From assembly GCF_019739195.1 (NCBI RefSeq), contig NZ_JAHHDS010000002.1, forward strand, positions 62,001 through 126,000: a stretch of 64,000 nucleotides of DNA. Reading direction: 5' to 3'. The notes under the pieces are model-generated. The model did no database searches. It was not told the origin of the DNA and saw nothing but the letters and a program-made list of their open reading frames with translations. Below are positions 46,296-55,005 of this stretch, in pieces; within the stretch, counting starts at the first letter, position 1; each line of letters opens with the position of its first letter. The position numbers were made by a program, and so were the translations under genes. Source of the stretch: Microcella sp. (GTDB lineage: Bacteria; Actinomycetota; Actinomycetes; Actinomycetales; Microbacteriaceae).

Positions 46296-46990
46296 GGAAC
46301 CGAGTCCAGCACGTCATCGGCGGCCGGGCACGTCGTCTCGGCCCGCACCCGCATCTCGGGCGCCCGACCGATGAGCGCATAGGGGTCGAACTGCTGCTCA
46401 GTGCGCCACGTCTGGCCGAACGCCTGCTGATCGGGCACGGGCGGCACCTGGAATCCCGCGGCCAGCAGACAGGGCACGACCACATCGAGCGTGTAATCGT
46501 GCGCCCAAGGCACCTCGACATCGCGCACGGCGCTCGCGAACCACGCCCGCACTGGGAAGCGTGACTGGCAGTCGAAAGTCGCGATATCGATCTGGAACAG
46601 CTCTCGCACGTCGTCGACGCGCAGCGCACTGAAATCGAGGCGCTCGCCGTCGTCGGCCGACAGCACCCCGGGGTAGCCCGCGTCAGCGAGGCATCGTGCC
46701 ATGGTCGGAGCCCACTCGTTCGCGGCGACCCACCGCTCGATCGGCGACTCGGGCAGCGGCACGGGGCCCCACTTATCGCGCACGAAGGTGGCGACACGAG
46801 CGGTGCTTTCGACGTGGGCGGCGACCGCGATGCGGTCGCGCTCGAGCAGCGTGCGCTCGAGCTGCTGAGAGGTGGTCGCGGCCGACACCGAGCATCCGGC
46901 CACCGCCACCAGCGCGAACGAGGCGACGGATGCGGCCACGACCACGCGCATGCGGTCGCGCCGCCGGCCCGCGCCCCTGCTCCCTCGCAT
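46292..46990 (-). CDS. Tandem lipoprotein 1 of 4
   Basis: 232 residues, or 219 if the second ATG at 46951 is used. Lipobox VAVAGC. Family blocks: FVRDKWGPVPLPESPIERWVAANEW, Cys in MARC, TFDCQSRFP, VVPC and TTCP, with VEVPWAHDYTLDVVVPCLLAAGF. It is the first gene of the five-gene operon and is divergent from a large membrane protein gene, with a 133-nt shared promoter region. Confidence 0.8.
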   Translation of the reverse strand: MRGSRGAGRRRDRMRVVVAASVASFALVAVAGCSVSAATTSQQLERTLLERDRIAVAAHVESTARVATFVRDKWGPVPLPESPIERWVAANEWAPTMARCLADAGYPGVLSADDGERLDFSALRVDDVRELFQIDIATFDCQSRFPVRAWFASAVRDVEVPWAHDYTLDVVVPCLLAAGFQVPPVPDQQAFGQTWRTEQQFDPYALIGRAPEMRVRAETTCPAADDVLDSVP

Positions 46991-47123
46991 GGCGACAGCG
47001 TGCCACGGGCCGCGGCGAAACGGCTGACAGAATGCTCATCGTCGTACCACCGCACCCCGCGGAGTCTGCCTATGCTGGCCTCGTGACGGAGATTCTGGGG
47101 CGCGGCGCGGTCTGGCGCCTCGC

Positions 47124-48836
47124 ATGAGCGACGGTCGTTGGCTGCCCCCGGAGCCGATCGAGCCGCTGCAGCCCACCCCGTCGGCCGTTGACCAGCGCCG
47201 AGTCGCGGCGCCCTGGTCCGAGCCCGGGCAGGCGCCTGCTCTGCATGCACGCACGGGATCTGCGTGGACCGCTCGGCGCAAGTGGGCGCTCGGCATCGGG
47301 ATCGCTTCAGCGGTGCTCGGCGTCTTCGCTGCGATCGGAGCCGCGGGCGCCGGGATCTACACCGCGTTCATCGCCCCGCTCACGTCATACGTCGAGCCGC
47401 TACCTCTGCTCGAGGGCGAGCCGGGCAGCCCTCGACCACTGGAGGCCACCGACTGCCCAGACCCTTGCTACACCGAAGACCATCAGTGGGAGGCCAAGCT
47501 CGACGCAGCCGACTTCGAAGCGCTGGGCACCCCTGTTGTGCGTGATCCCTCGGGCACCTTCTTCGACTCGACGCCGAGAGAGCAGTACGACAACACGGTG
47601 GAGTATTGGCGAGCGAATGGCTACTCGCCCGATCAGTGTGCCTTCACCGGCACCGAGAGCCCTGTCGCCACCGTGATCGGATCGCCTCCGTCGAGCGGCG
47701 ATCCGATCTACTGGCTCACGAGCTTCGAGAGTGACGACGGCATCTCGATAGCCACCCGCGCCATGCGGCTGTTCCCCACCGCCGCGGCCGCGCAAGAGCA
47801 TCTTGAACTGCAGCACCGACTTCTCGCGATGTGCGACGGCTACGGGTATTCCGACGACGAACGGGGCTGGGTCAGCATCGTCACTCCGATGCCCGCGCTG
47901 GAGATTCCGCCCGTCGTCGCCGCTGTCGGCTGGACAGAATCGCTCGACGGTTTCGGGCGCTACTACGTGGTCGACGTGCTGCGCTCGAATGTCGTGGTGC
48001 GCCTTCTCGTCTGGACCAACAACTCGATCACGGAGGAGTCGTTTCGAACGCTGGCCACCACGATGGCCGTCGACATGTCGGAATGGCCGGAAGTGGCGGG
48101 TGGACTGGGGTTCATCGATGGGCCGGGCCAGCCTGAGACAGGTTTCCAGCCCGAGACTGGCGGCACGCAGGAACCGCGCTTGGCGTGCACCGGCGACTGC
48201 TTCACGGCCGAGCAGGCGCTGTCGCTGGCTCCCAGCACGGCCGACCTCGCGGCACTAGGCCTCACTGCCGTCGGCCCCGCGGGCCCTGTGGCGACGGAGG
48301 CCGGACCAGCGCTCGATGCCAGACAGCTCATCGAGACCTCGAACGCGCAGTGCCGCTTCGCGCTCGGGGTGGAGCCGGTCGTGCGGGGAAATCCACGAGT
48401 CGACTCGGGCTCGCGCATCGACGAGCTCGTCGATCTCGGCAGGTACGAGCGCTCGGGAACGAGCATGCGCGTCGTCGCGCGTGTGTTCGAGAACCCAGGC
48501 AGGGCAGAGGCCTACGCGGCCGCGGCTCAGTATGCGCTGAGTCTCTGCTCGCGTCAGCTGATCGTCACCCCGCAAGGCGACGTCGAGGTGACGATGCTTC
48601 CGGCTCAGATCACGGGCTATGACTCGATCGACGACCCCATCGTGCCGAACAGGCCGACGACGCACTTCGGCTGGCAGCATGACGGCGGTCGCACCGACCG
48701 GGGGCACGACCTACAGCACGGCAACCTTGTCGTGCGGGTCGTCATCGAGTCGAACGGGTCAGACTCTCTCGATGAGCAAGAGATCGCTGGCCTGCTGCTG
48801 CCCCTGATCAAGCGGCTCGAAGCTCTCGAACCTTAG
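47124..48836 (+). CDS. Membrane protein with internally duplicated Cys-rich domain
   Basis: 570 residues: a Pro-rich cytoplasmic N-terminus, one membrane span (about 55-78), then two copies of a domain of about 230 residues (about 108-340 and 356-568). The copies share a CPDPCYT/CTGDCFT start, an E-x-L-G-T/L turn, the Cys in DQC/NAQC, a long helix ending in MC/LC, and an NVVVRLL/NLVVRVV strand. Each has four Cys. It resembles the extracellular sensor-like domains of actinobacterial membrane proteins, but no named family is certain. It is divergent from the lipoprotein operon, so a shared envelope function is possible. Confidence 0.75.
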   Translation: MSDGRWLPPEPIEPLQPTPSAVDQRRVAAPWSEPGQAPALHARTGSAWTARRKWALGIGIASAVLGVFAAIGAAGAGIYTAFIAPLTSYVEPLPLLEGEPGSPRPLEATDCPDPCYTEDHQWEAKLDAADFEALGTPVVRDPSGTFFDSTPREQYDNTVEYWRANGYSPDQCAFTGTESPVATVIGSPPSSGDPIYWLTSFESDDGISIATRAMRLFPTAAAAQEHLELQHRLLAMCDGYGYSDDERGWVSIVTPMPALEIPPVVAAVGWTESLDGFGRYYVVDVLRSNVVVRLLVWTNNSITEESFRTLATTMAVDMSEWPEVAGGLGFIDGPGQPETGFQPETGGTQEPRLACTGDCFTAEQALSLAPSTADLAALGLTAVGPAGPVATEAGPALDARQLIETSNAQCRFALGVEPVVRGNPRVDSGSRIDELVDLGRYERSGTSMRVVARVFENPGRAEAYAAAAQYALSLCSRQLIVTPQGDVEVTMLPAQITGYDSIDDPIVPNRPTTHFGWQHDGGRTDRGHDLQHGNLVVRVVIESNGSDSLDEQEIAGLLLPLIKRLEALEP

Positions 48837-48853
48837 GCAGAGCATCCCGGAAA

Positions 48854-48928
48854 ACCACGAAGGCGACCATCCGACTTCTCGGCTACGGCTTTCGGAGAAG
48901 ACGCTCGCACTGTCTCTCGAACGACGCG
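48854..48928 (-). repeat. Diverged copy of the rpsO terminator region (downstream of the cell-wall-binding gene)
   Basis: These 75 nt align without large gaps to 50720-50793 at about three-quarters identity. The copy ends at the stop codon of the cell-wall-binding gene. It contains a weaker hairpin (CGAAAGC / GCCTTCG region) followed by TTTT on the minus strand, so it probably terminates that gene. Confidence 0.65.
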
Positions 48929-48929
48929 A

Positions 48930-50603
48930 TCAGCAGCTCGTCAAGGCAGCCACTCGGCTCGACAGCACGCCGGTGCCGCCGAGGAGCGTGACCTGGGCGG
49001 GATCGAGCCCCGAGGGCCCGAGTTCGCTCAGCACCTCCGCAGGCACGCACGTCGGGGGTACCAGGAACAACGCCGCGTTTCGCGCTCCTGCAAGGGCAGC
49101 CCCTGCGAGTGCGTCGGCGAATCCTGTTCCTGTCGCGAAATATGCCGTACCGGAGGTCTTGGATCCGGTTCCGTTGATCAAGAGGGATGTCGCGTAGCGA
49201 TCGGCCCCGCCCAACCGCGTCACCGAAGTCGGCCCAAATGCAGTCTGCAACTGGGTGGCGATACCTGCCGAGACTGATCCCGTGCCACCAGCGATGATGA
49301 ACTCGGTCGCGCCGCTCGAGGTCAACCATGAGAGTTGAGTGGTCGAGAGACTGGAGGCGTTGCCGTCAACGAGCACGACAGGCCAGTCCAGTCCGCCTGC
49401 CGATGCTGCCGCTGCCAGGGCATCGGCATAGTTGCGGCCCGTCGCAATGAACGCGCCATCGAAACCCGTCGGGAACGCATCATCGACGAGCAGTCTGGCG
49501 GTCGCGTAGCGATCAGCACCACCCATGCGGCGCACTACGGGCGCGAGCGCCTCGAGCTGAGTCTGCACGGTAGCGGAGACGACGCCTGTTCCGCCAGCAA
49601 TCACGATCTGGCCGGGTTGGAACCGCTGAATCTCTGCGATCACCGCAGGCGGGAGGGAGTTCGAAGGGGTCAAGAGCAACGGACTATTGAACTTCGCCGC
49701 GAGCGCGGCGGCGGCCAGGGCATCCGGATAATTGGTCCCGCCGGCGATGTACAAGATGGCTCCCGGGTCACCGTTCGCTGTGGTGAACTCGCCCGATATC
49801 GCCACTGCGGTCGCGTATCGATCGTCGCCCGACAGGCGACCAACCGTGATCGGACCGAGCACCGACATCTCTGCGGCAACCGACTCCGACTGGTTGTTGG
49901 AGAGCACGATGTTCTGCGCGCCCGGCTCATTCTTGGCCTGCGAGTGATACATCGTGCGGTAATCCGTTGCGCCGATGTCGAAGTAGCGGAGCCGGTACTG
50001 ACCGGGCTGAAGGTTCTCGATGCTCCACTCACCTGTCGCGTCCAGCGCCACGAACACGCTGCTGCTGTACAGCCAAGTGCCGAAGCCGTTGTTCGCGAGG
50101 ATGTCGACGAGGAGGTACCAGTTGTCGCTGGGACCGTTCTCGCCGGTGACGGTGCCGCTGATCGTCACTCCCGTTACGACTTCGATGTCGTCTAACGTCT
50201 CGGTTGCGCTCTCCGCGACAGGAAAGGTTTCGGACGATTGGCGTGTGGGCTTGTAGTCCCAGCAGACGTCGGCGTGGACGGGGCTCGCCACATCGCCATC
50301 GACGCAGACCTTGTAGTCACCCGCCGCAAGGCCGACGAACTCGTAGGCGCCGAATTCGTTGGTCACCGCCGTGTCGACCGACTCATTGGTCGAATCGAAC
50401 AGCGTGACAGTCGAATTCAGCACCGGGGCACCACCGGGAAAGAAGGTCACAACGCCCTGGACGACGGCGTCATCGACGGCCTGCGCAGGTGCTGCCGGAA
50501 TCAGCAGTGCTGCTCCGGCCACGACGCTCGTCGCAAACCCGGCCCAGCGGGATCGCCTCTTCCTCGATGTCGCGTGCACGGCGGGCGTCGTCAGTCTCGT
50601 CAT
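48930..50603 (-). CDS. Secreted protein with three cell-wall-binding repeats (CWB2) and two SD-type beta domains
   Basis: 557 residues with a signal peptide (about 18-42, ending AAPAQA). Two Cna-B/carboxypeptidase-regulatory-like beta domains follow (about 45-125 and 145-245; GEWSIENLQPGQYRLRYFD). The rest is three CWB2 repeats (about 255-350, 350-450 and 450-557), each with GGADRYATA-type, YADALAAAA-type and IAGGTGSVS-type motifs. CWB2 repeats hold proteins in the cell wall non-covalently. Single copies of the repeats are common in clostridia and actinobacteria. The partner or substrate is unknown. Confidence 0.92.
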   Translation of the reverse strand: MTRLTTPAVHATSRKRRSRWAGFATSVVAGAALLIPAAPAQAVDDAVVQGVVTFFPGGAPVLNSTVTLFDSTNESVDTAVTNEFGAYEFVGLAAGDYKVCVDGDVASPVHADVCWDYKPTRQSSETFPVAESATETLDDIEVVTGVTISGTVTGENGPSDNWYLLVDILANNGFGTWLYSSSVFVALDATGEWSIENLQPGQYRLRYFDIGATDYRTMYHSQAKNEPGAQNIVLSNNQSESVAAEMSVLGPITVGRLSGDDRYATAVAISGEFTTANGDPGAILYIAGGTNYPDALAAAALAAKFNSPLLLTPSNSLPPAVIAEIQRFQPGQIVIAGGTGVVSATVQTQLEALAPVVRRMGGADRYATARLLVDDAFPTGFDGAFIATGRNYADALAAAASAGGLDWPVVLVDGNASSLSTTQLSWLTSSGATEFIIAGGTGSVSAGIATQLQTAFGPTSVTRLGGADRYATSLLINGTGSKTSGTAYFATGTGFADALAGAALAGARNAALFLVPPTCVPAEVLSELGPSGLDPAQVTLLGGTGVLSSRVAALTSC

Positions 50604-50719
50604 CGTCAGCTTCTCTCATCGGGATGTGAGGCCGACTCTAGGTCTGGCCCACCATCGAGCACCATCGCCAAATTTGCCTAGAGGGATCGCCGCAGTTCTG
50701 GCTCGATGAGCGGCCACAG

Positions 50720-50793
50720 ACCACGAAGGCCGCCACCCGATTGTTCGGAGGCGGCCTTCGCAGAAGAAGTTCGCGGTGTCGATCGACGACGCG
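50720..50793 (-). repeat. rpsO 3' region, other copy of the duplicated segment
   Basis: Begins ACCACGAAGGC like the copy at 48854 and contains the rpsO terminator. It ends 14 nt before the rpsO stop codon. Confidence 0.65.
50724..50760 (-). terminator. rpsO terminator
   Basis: Perfect 11-bp stem 50724-50734 / 50750-50760 with a 15-nt loop, about 50 nt beyond the rpsO stop. Confidence 0.8.
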
Positions 50794-50806
50794 CTAACGC
50801 ACAGGG

Positions 50807-51076
50807 TTAGCGGCGCAGTCCCAGTCGCTCGATCAGCGAGCGGTAGCGCTCGATGTCGATATCGGCCAGGTAGCCCAGCAGACGGCGACGCTGCCCGACG
50901 AGCAGCAGCAGGCCACGACGTGAGTGGTGGTCGTGCTTGTGCTCTTTCAGGTGCTCGGTGAGGTCTTTGATGCGACGCGTGAGCATCGCCACCTGAACCT
51001 CAGGGGAGCCCGTGTCACCGGGGTGGGTTGCGTATTCGTCGATGATCGCCTTCTTGACGTCTGATTCCAGTGCCAT
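50807..51076 (-). CDS. rpsO: 30S ribosomal protein S15
   Basis: S15 of 89 residues, a primary 16S rRNA binder. The pattern [42 protein letters not shown] and [21 protein letters not shown] is standard. An AAGGGGG site precedes the ATG. pnp normally follows directly; here five lipoprotein-operon genes, a membrane protein and a wall-binding protein intervene. Confidence 0.98.
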   Translation of the reverse strand: MALESDVKKAIIDEYATHPGDTGSPEVQVAMLTRRIKDLTEHLKEHKHDHHSRRGLLLLVGQRRRLLGYLADIDIERYRSLIERLGLRR

Positions 51077-51265
51077 AGAGGGACCCCCTTCTGTGCTCGT
51101 TGCGCGGTGCCCGCAGCAGGATGCTCGAGCTCTCTTTATCCGCGGCCGTTAGACGGCAACCTTCAAATGCTACCAGGGGCTCGAACTGGCTGGAGCCGCG
51201 GGACCTTCGTCCTGACTGTGCTCCCGGCGCTCGCGAGATCGACGAACCCCCCGCAGACTGGCCTC

Positions 51266-51658
51266 ATGCTGCTGCCCGCGATCATCCTCATCACTCTGGC
51301 CCTCGTCTTCTACACGATCGGCGTCTGGGCCGAGCGCGCCCAGAAAGTGCTCAAGCCCTGGCACACCGTCTTCTTCGGGCTGGGGCTCGCGGCCGACGCG
51401 AGCGGCACCTACCTCATGAGCCTCATCGCCGACGCGAACAGGGCGGCGGGGGTCGAGCCCAGCATCCTGAACCAGGTCATGGCCGTCAGCGGACTCGTGG
51501 CACTCATTCTCATGGCGGTGCACTTCGCGTGGGCGGTCGTCGTTCTCGTGCGCGGTCGTGAGGCCGAGCTGCACCGCTTTCACCGCTTCTCGGTGATCGT
51601 GTGGGCGATCTGGCTCGTGCCCTACATCACCGGTGCACTCGGTTCGAGTCTGGGCTGA
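51266..51658 (+). CDS. HsmA-like membrane protein
   Basis: 130 residues with four predicted membrane spans (about 3-20, 32-52, 70-92, 105-125) and the family pattern FYTIGVWAERAQKVLKPWHTVFFGLGLAADASGTYLM, which matches the TIGR03987 (HsmA) family, whose members occur beside haem-related or stress genes. Function not proven. The ATG at 51266 is chosen because the extra upstream codons are not family-like. It is divergent from rpsO. Confidence 0.8.
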   Translation: MLLPAIILITLALVFYTIGVWAERAQKVLKPWHTVFFGLGLAADASGTYLMSLIADANRAAGVEPSILNQVMAVSGLVALILMAVHFAWAVVVLVRGREAELHRFHRFSVIVWAIWLVPYITGALGSSLG

Positions 51659-51663
51659 ACGCG

Positions 51664-52092
51664 ATGACCACCCCGCCCCTCACCTATTCGGTCACGGCCC
51701 GCGCAGATGCTGACGGCGGCATGCTGCGCGCGGTGGGCGACGACCTCGCCCTTGAGACTCGATGGCAGCCGGATGCTCCCTCGACGCATCCCGGCCCCGC
51801 CGAGTTGCTCGCCGCAGCCTTCGCCGCCTGCCTGCTCAAGAACGTCGCGCGCTCGAGCGTGATGCTGCCGTTCGCCTACGAGAGTGCCAACGTGACGGTG
51901 ACGATGCATCGACAGGATGCTCCCCCGCGGTTCACCGCGATCGAGTACTCGCTGCACCTCGTCTCGGCCGAGCCCGCGCACCGCGTCGAGCTGCTGCACC
52001 GCAACCTGCAGAAGTTCGGGACGGTCTACAACACGCTCGCCGCCGTGTGCGACGTCTCGGGTGATGTGACGACGAGCCCGCCCTCCTTGTGA
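51664..52092 (+). CDS. OsmC-family protein
   Basis: 142 residues of the OsmC fold. The conserved block HPGPAELLAAAFAACLLKN (Glu and first Cys at about 55-60) is present and the second Cys lies in AVCDVSGDV near the end. The pattern differs from the OsmC at 28647, so the two are distant paralogues. It lies just downstream of the HsmA-like gene and is convergent with the oxidoreductase gene. Confidence 0.88.
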   Translation: MTTPPLTYSVTARADADGGMLRAVGDDLALETRWQPDAPSTHPGPAELLAAAFAACLLKNVARSSVMLPFAYESANVTVTMHRQDAPPRFTAIEYSLHLVSAEPAHRVELLHRNLQKFGTVYNTLAAVCDVSGDVTTSPPSL

Positions 52093-53016
52093 TCAGTCGG
52101 CTGTGAGCACGACCTTGCCGCGCAGGTGGCCCGCTTCGAGAAACTCGAAGGCTGCGCGCACCTCGCTGAGGGGGAAGGTCGCCGCGATCGGAACGTCGAG
52201 AGCGCCGTCGGCGACGAGGGCTGCGAGGGCATCCAGCGTGGGCGGATGCACAGCGCCACGCCCCACATTGCGCACCCCGTAGACGGTCGCATCAGTCGCG
52301 ATGGTGTTGATGCGCTCCGACGGCACGTCGAGGGCGAGTGCTGCCTCGATCGTCTCGGGTCCGTGCTGGTCGAACACCGCGGTGATGCCCTCGGGTGCCG
52401 CGGCGGCGAGGCGATCGGCGAGTCCGTTGCCGTAGAGCACCGGCTCGACGCCGCGCGACTGCAGCCACTCGTGGTTCGCGGCGCTCGCCGTGCCGATCAC
52501 GCGGATGCCGCGCAGGGCGGCGAGCTGTGCCAGCATGCCGCCGACGCCGCCCGCCGCGGCACTGACGACGATCACGTCGCCGGCCCGCAGCTGCTGCGAC
52601 TCGAGGGCATCCCACGCGGTCTGGCCCGCGAGGGCGAGCCCGGCGGCGACCTCGAGCGGCACCGCCTCGGGCACGCGCGCGATCACCGTCGCCGGAGCGA
52701 CCACGTAGTCGGCAAACGCACCCTGCGGAATCGAACCGAAGACGGCATCGCCCACCGAGAAGTCGCCGATGTCGCTGCCGAGCTGCTCGATCACGCCCGA
52801 GAATTCTCGACCCACCCAGACCGGCAACGGAAGCTGCATGCGCGATCGACCGGCTCGCAGCTTGGCGTCGACGGGGTTCAGGCCCGCGGCGACGAAGCGC
52901 ACCACAACCTCACCGTTACCGGGTGCGCCTACCGGGCGTTCGGCGAACTGCAGCACCTCGGTGCCGCCGTGCTCGTGGTAGACGATGGCCCGGCCTTGCA
53001 GTGGTGCGGAGATCAT
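52093..53016 (-). CDS. Zinc-independent alcohol dehydrogenase/quinone oxidoreductase
   Basis: NADP-dependent MDR-family oxidoreductase of 307 residues. The GroES-like N-terminal part (GLNPVDAKLRAGRS) and the Rossmann loop VVSAAAGGVGGMLAQLA at about 150-166 are visible. No structural or catalytic zinc Cys cluster is seen, matching the quinone oxidoreductase branch. Substrate unknown. It ends 1 nt after the OsmC gene on the opposite strand and is divergent from the PPOX gene. Confidence 0.92.
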   Translation of the reverse strand: MISAPLQGRAIVYHEHGGTEVLQFAERPVGAPGNGEVVVRFVAAGLNPVDAKLRAGRSRMQLPLPVWVGREFSGVIEQLGSDIGDFSVGDAVFGSIPQGAFADYVVAPATVIARVPEAVPLEVAAGLALAGQTAWDALESQQLRAGDVIVVSAAAGGVGGMLAQLAALRGIRVIGTASAANHEWLQSRGVEPVLYGNGLADRLAAAAPEGITAVFDQHGPETIEAALALDVPSERINTIATDATVYGVRNVGRGAVHPPTLDALAALVADGALDVPIAATFPLSEVRAAFEFLEAGHLRGKVVLTAD

Positions 53017-53096
53017 GGCGTCAGCGTATCGAGACGACGGTGATCGACGTGTTCAGGACCTTCGGCCCTACTCTGCCCCGCCCTCTTGCCACTGAG

Positions 53097-53561
53097 ATGG
53101 AGGACATCATCGGCGGCGTTGACGAGAAGGGCGGAATCATGGTCATGGGATTCGGAGGCATCGTCGAACTGAGCCCGTCGGCCTGCTGGCAACTGCTGCG
53201 CGAGAACACGCTCGGACGCATAGCGGTGACGGCCGCGGGCACGGTCGACATCTTTCCGATCAACTACGCGGTCGACGACGAGACCATCGTGTTTCGCACC
53301 GCGCCGGGTACGAAGCTGCTCGAACTCGCCATCAACGACCGCGTCGCGTTCGAGATCGATCACCACGACGAGCACGAGGCATGGAGCATTGTGGTCAAGG
53401 GCATCGCCGAGCGCATGGAGCGGCAGAGCGAGATGGATGCGGCAGAAGAACTGGGCCTCGCACCGTGGATTCCGACCCTCAAGTACCGCTGGGTGCGCAT
53501 TCACCCCACCGAGGTCACCGGCCGCCGATTCGCTCTAGGGCCCGAGCCCGCGCGCGTCTAG
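53097..53561 (+). CDS. Pyridoxamine 5'-phosphate oxidase-family protein
   Basis: Flavin-binding split-barrel protein of about 154 residues, or 138 from the ATG at 53145. The core motif is NTLGRIAVTAAGTVDIFPINYAVDDETIVFRTAPGTKL, in which the GRI-x-V and PINY segments contact FMN, F420 or haem in this superfamily. Substrate unknown. The ATG at 53097 follows GAG; the later ATGs at 53139 and 53145 have a GGGCGG sequence upstream and are also likely, so the start is uncertain. Confidence 0.85.
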   Translation: MEDIIGGVDEKGGIMVMGFGGIVELSPSACWQLLRENTLGRIAVTAAGTVDIFPINYAVDDETIVFRTAPGTKLLELAINDRVAFEIDHHDEHEAWSIVVKGIAERMERQSEMDAAEELGLAPWIPTLKYRWVRIHPTEVTGRRFALGPEPARV

Positions 53562-53619
53562 GCTGACCTCGAGGCAGGGCGGCAGGCTCTGCCCACCACA
53601 CTCGAAAGCAGGAAGAACC

Positions 53620-54201
53620 ATGGCGTCATCCACTTCTGCCCCCTCGCCGCTCGCGCTCGAGCGCGGTTTCGTCATCGCCTCGGCGATCACGGCCATCGTG
53701 CTCGGCATCGTTGCACTCATCTGGCCCGGGGCTACTCTGCTCACCGTCGCGCTGCTGTTCGGCGCGTTCCTCGTCGTGAGCGGCATCTTCCGGCTCGTCA
53801 TCGCCTTCACGAGCGACAACCTCGGCACGGGGCTGCGCTGGCTCGTCGGCATTCTCGGCGCCCTCGTCGTGGTCGCGGGCGTGTTCGCTCTCGCGAATCC
53901 GCTGCTCTCGCTCGAGATTCTCGCTTACGTCATCGCCTTCGGCTGGATCTTCGACGGTGTCGCCGCGATCGCCGCCGGCGTGCGCGGCGAGTCGGCGACG
54001 CCGCGCTGGCTCGCCATCGTCTCGGGTGTCATCTCGATCATCGCCGGTGGCGTCATGCTCTTCCTGCCCGCTCTCGGAATCGCCACGCTCGTACTCGTCG
54101 GCGGCTGGATCCTCATCGCGATCGGCATTGCGACGTTCTTCTCGCTGCCGTCGAAGAAAGCTCCTGCCGCGACGACTCCGGTCGAGACGTCGAACGCCTA
54201 G
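53620..54201 (+). CDS. HdeD-family membrane protein (DUF308)
   Basis: 193 residues with six predicted membrane spans. The DUF308 pattern AITAIVLGIVALIWPGATLLTVALLFGAFLVVSGIFRL is typical of HdeD, an acid-stress-linked membrane protein in E. coli. A pentapeptide-like Gly at each turn supports it. RBS GAAAGCAGGAAGAACC precedes the ATG. Role in this organism unknown. Confidence 0.9.
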   Translation: MASSTSAPSPLALERGFVIASAITAIVLGIVALIWPGATLLTVALLFGAFLVVSGIFRLVIAFTSDNLGTGLRWLVGILGALVVVAGVFALANPLLSLEILAYVIAFGWIFDGVAAIAAGVRGESATPRWLAIVSGVISIIAGGVMLFLPALGIATLVLVGGWILIAIGIATFFSLPSKKAPAATTPVETSNA

Positions 54202-54216
54202 CTCGAACTCGAGTCG

Positions 54217-55005
54217 CTAGACGTCGAGGGCCCCGCGCACGATGGAGTCTCCTGAGTGCGTGGGGTCTCCATCCACCGGCTCGGCGCTGATGTCGACCAC
54301 CGAGTAGCGATCGAGATCGACCGACGCGGGAATCAAGAATTCTCCGGTCGGGCCCGACAGCAGACCAAGGCTGATGAGGCCGTCGACGTTCTCCGTCAGC
54401 AGCCAGACCTCGCGCACGAGCGTGTCGTCGACCTCGGCATCGAGCGCGACTCTCATCACGCGCTGGCCGTCGACGAGCTCAGCCACCGTCGCCTGGCCGC
54501 TCGACCCCGACCACGCCGGAAGCGCGTCGAGCTGCGCGGCAGCGAGCGTGACGCCCATGTCTCGCGGGGCTCCCGCGCTCCACGTCACCACGAGTGCGGC
54601 GACGAGAGCGGCCGCGGCAGCTGAGGCAAGAACCGGGGCGATGAAGCGCCGGATGCCCGCACGGCGCTCGCGCACCGCATCAAGCCGTACGGGCTCGGCG
54701 AGAGCGGGTGCCGCACCGTCGGTCTGCGCCGTCATCACTGCGGCCGTCGTCACTGTGCCGCGGGGCGGCACGAGGTCGGGCGAGAGGGCGAGCTCTGCGC
54801 GAATCGACCGCCAGACATGCGCTGGCGCGGCGTGCAGTTCGTTCTCACCGACAGTCGATCGGGCCACCGAGACCGTCGAGCGCAGGGCGTCGATCTCGCG
54901 TCGGCACGACTCGCACGAGGCGAGGTGGCCCGCGCGACGATCGTCGGGCATCGGTTCGCCGAGCGCGGCGAGTGCCGCCGTATCAGCATCAAGATGCGGG
55001 TCCAT
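54217..55005 (-). CDS. RskA-family anti-sigma factor
   Basis: 262 residues. The zinc-anti-sigma N-terminal part holds HLASCESCRREI (H-x3-C-x2-C, about 27-38), then a membrane span (about 117-140) and an extracytoplasmic C-terminal RskA-like domain (GVTLAAAQLDALPAWSGSSGQ, SLGLLSGPTGEFLIP). It overlaps the sigma gene by 17 nt and should hold it inactive until cleaved. A PrsW-like protease is encoded 4.2 kb downstream on the same strand. Confidence 0.9.
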   Translation of the reverse strand: MDPHLDADTAALAALGEPMPDDRRAGHLASCESCRREIDALRSTVSVARSTVGENELHAAPAHVWRSIRAELALSPDLVPPRGTVTTAAVMTAQTDGAAPALAEPVRLDAVRERRAGIRRFIAPVLASAAAAALVAALVVTWSAGAPRDMGVTLAAAQLDALPAWSGSSGQATVAELVDGQRVMRVALDAEVDDTLVREVWLLTENVDGLISLGLLSGPTGEFLIPASVDLDRYSVVDISAEPVDGDPTHSGDSIVRGALDV

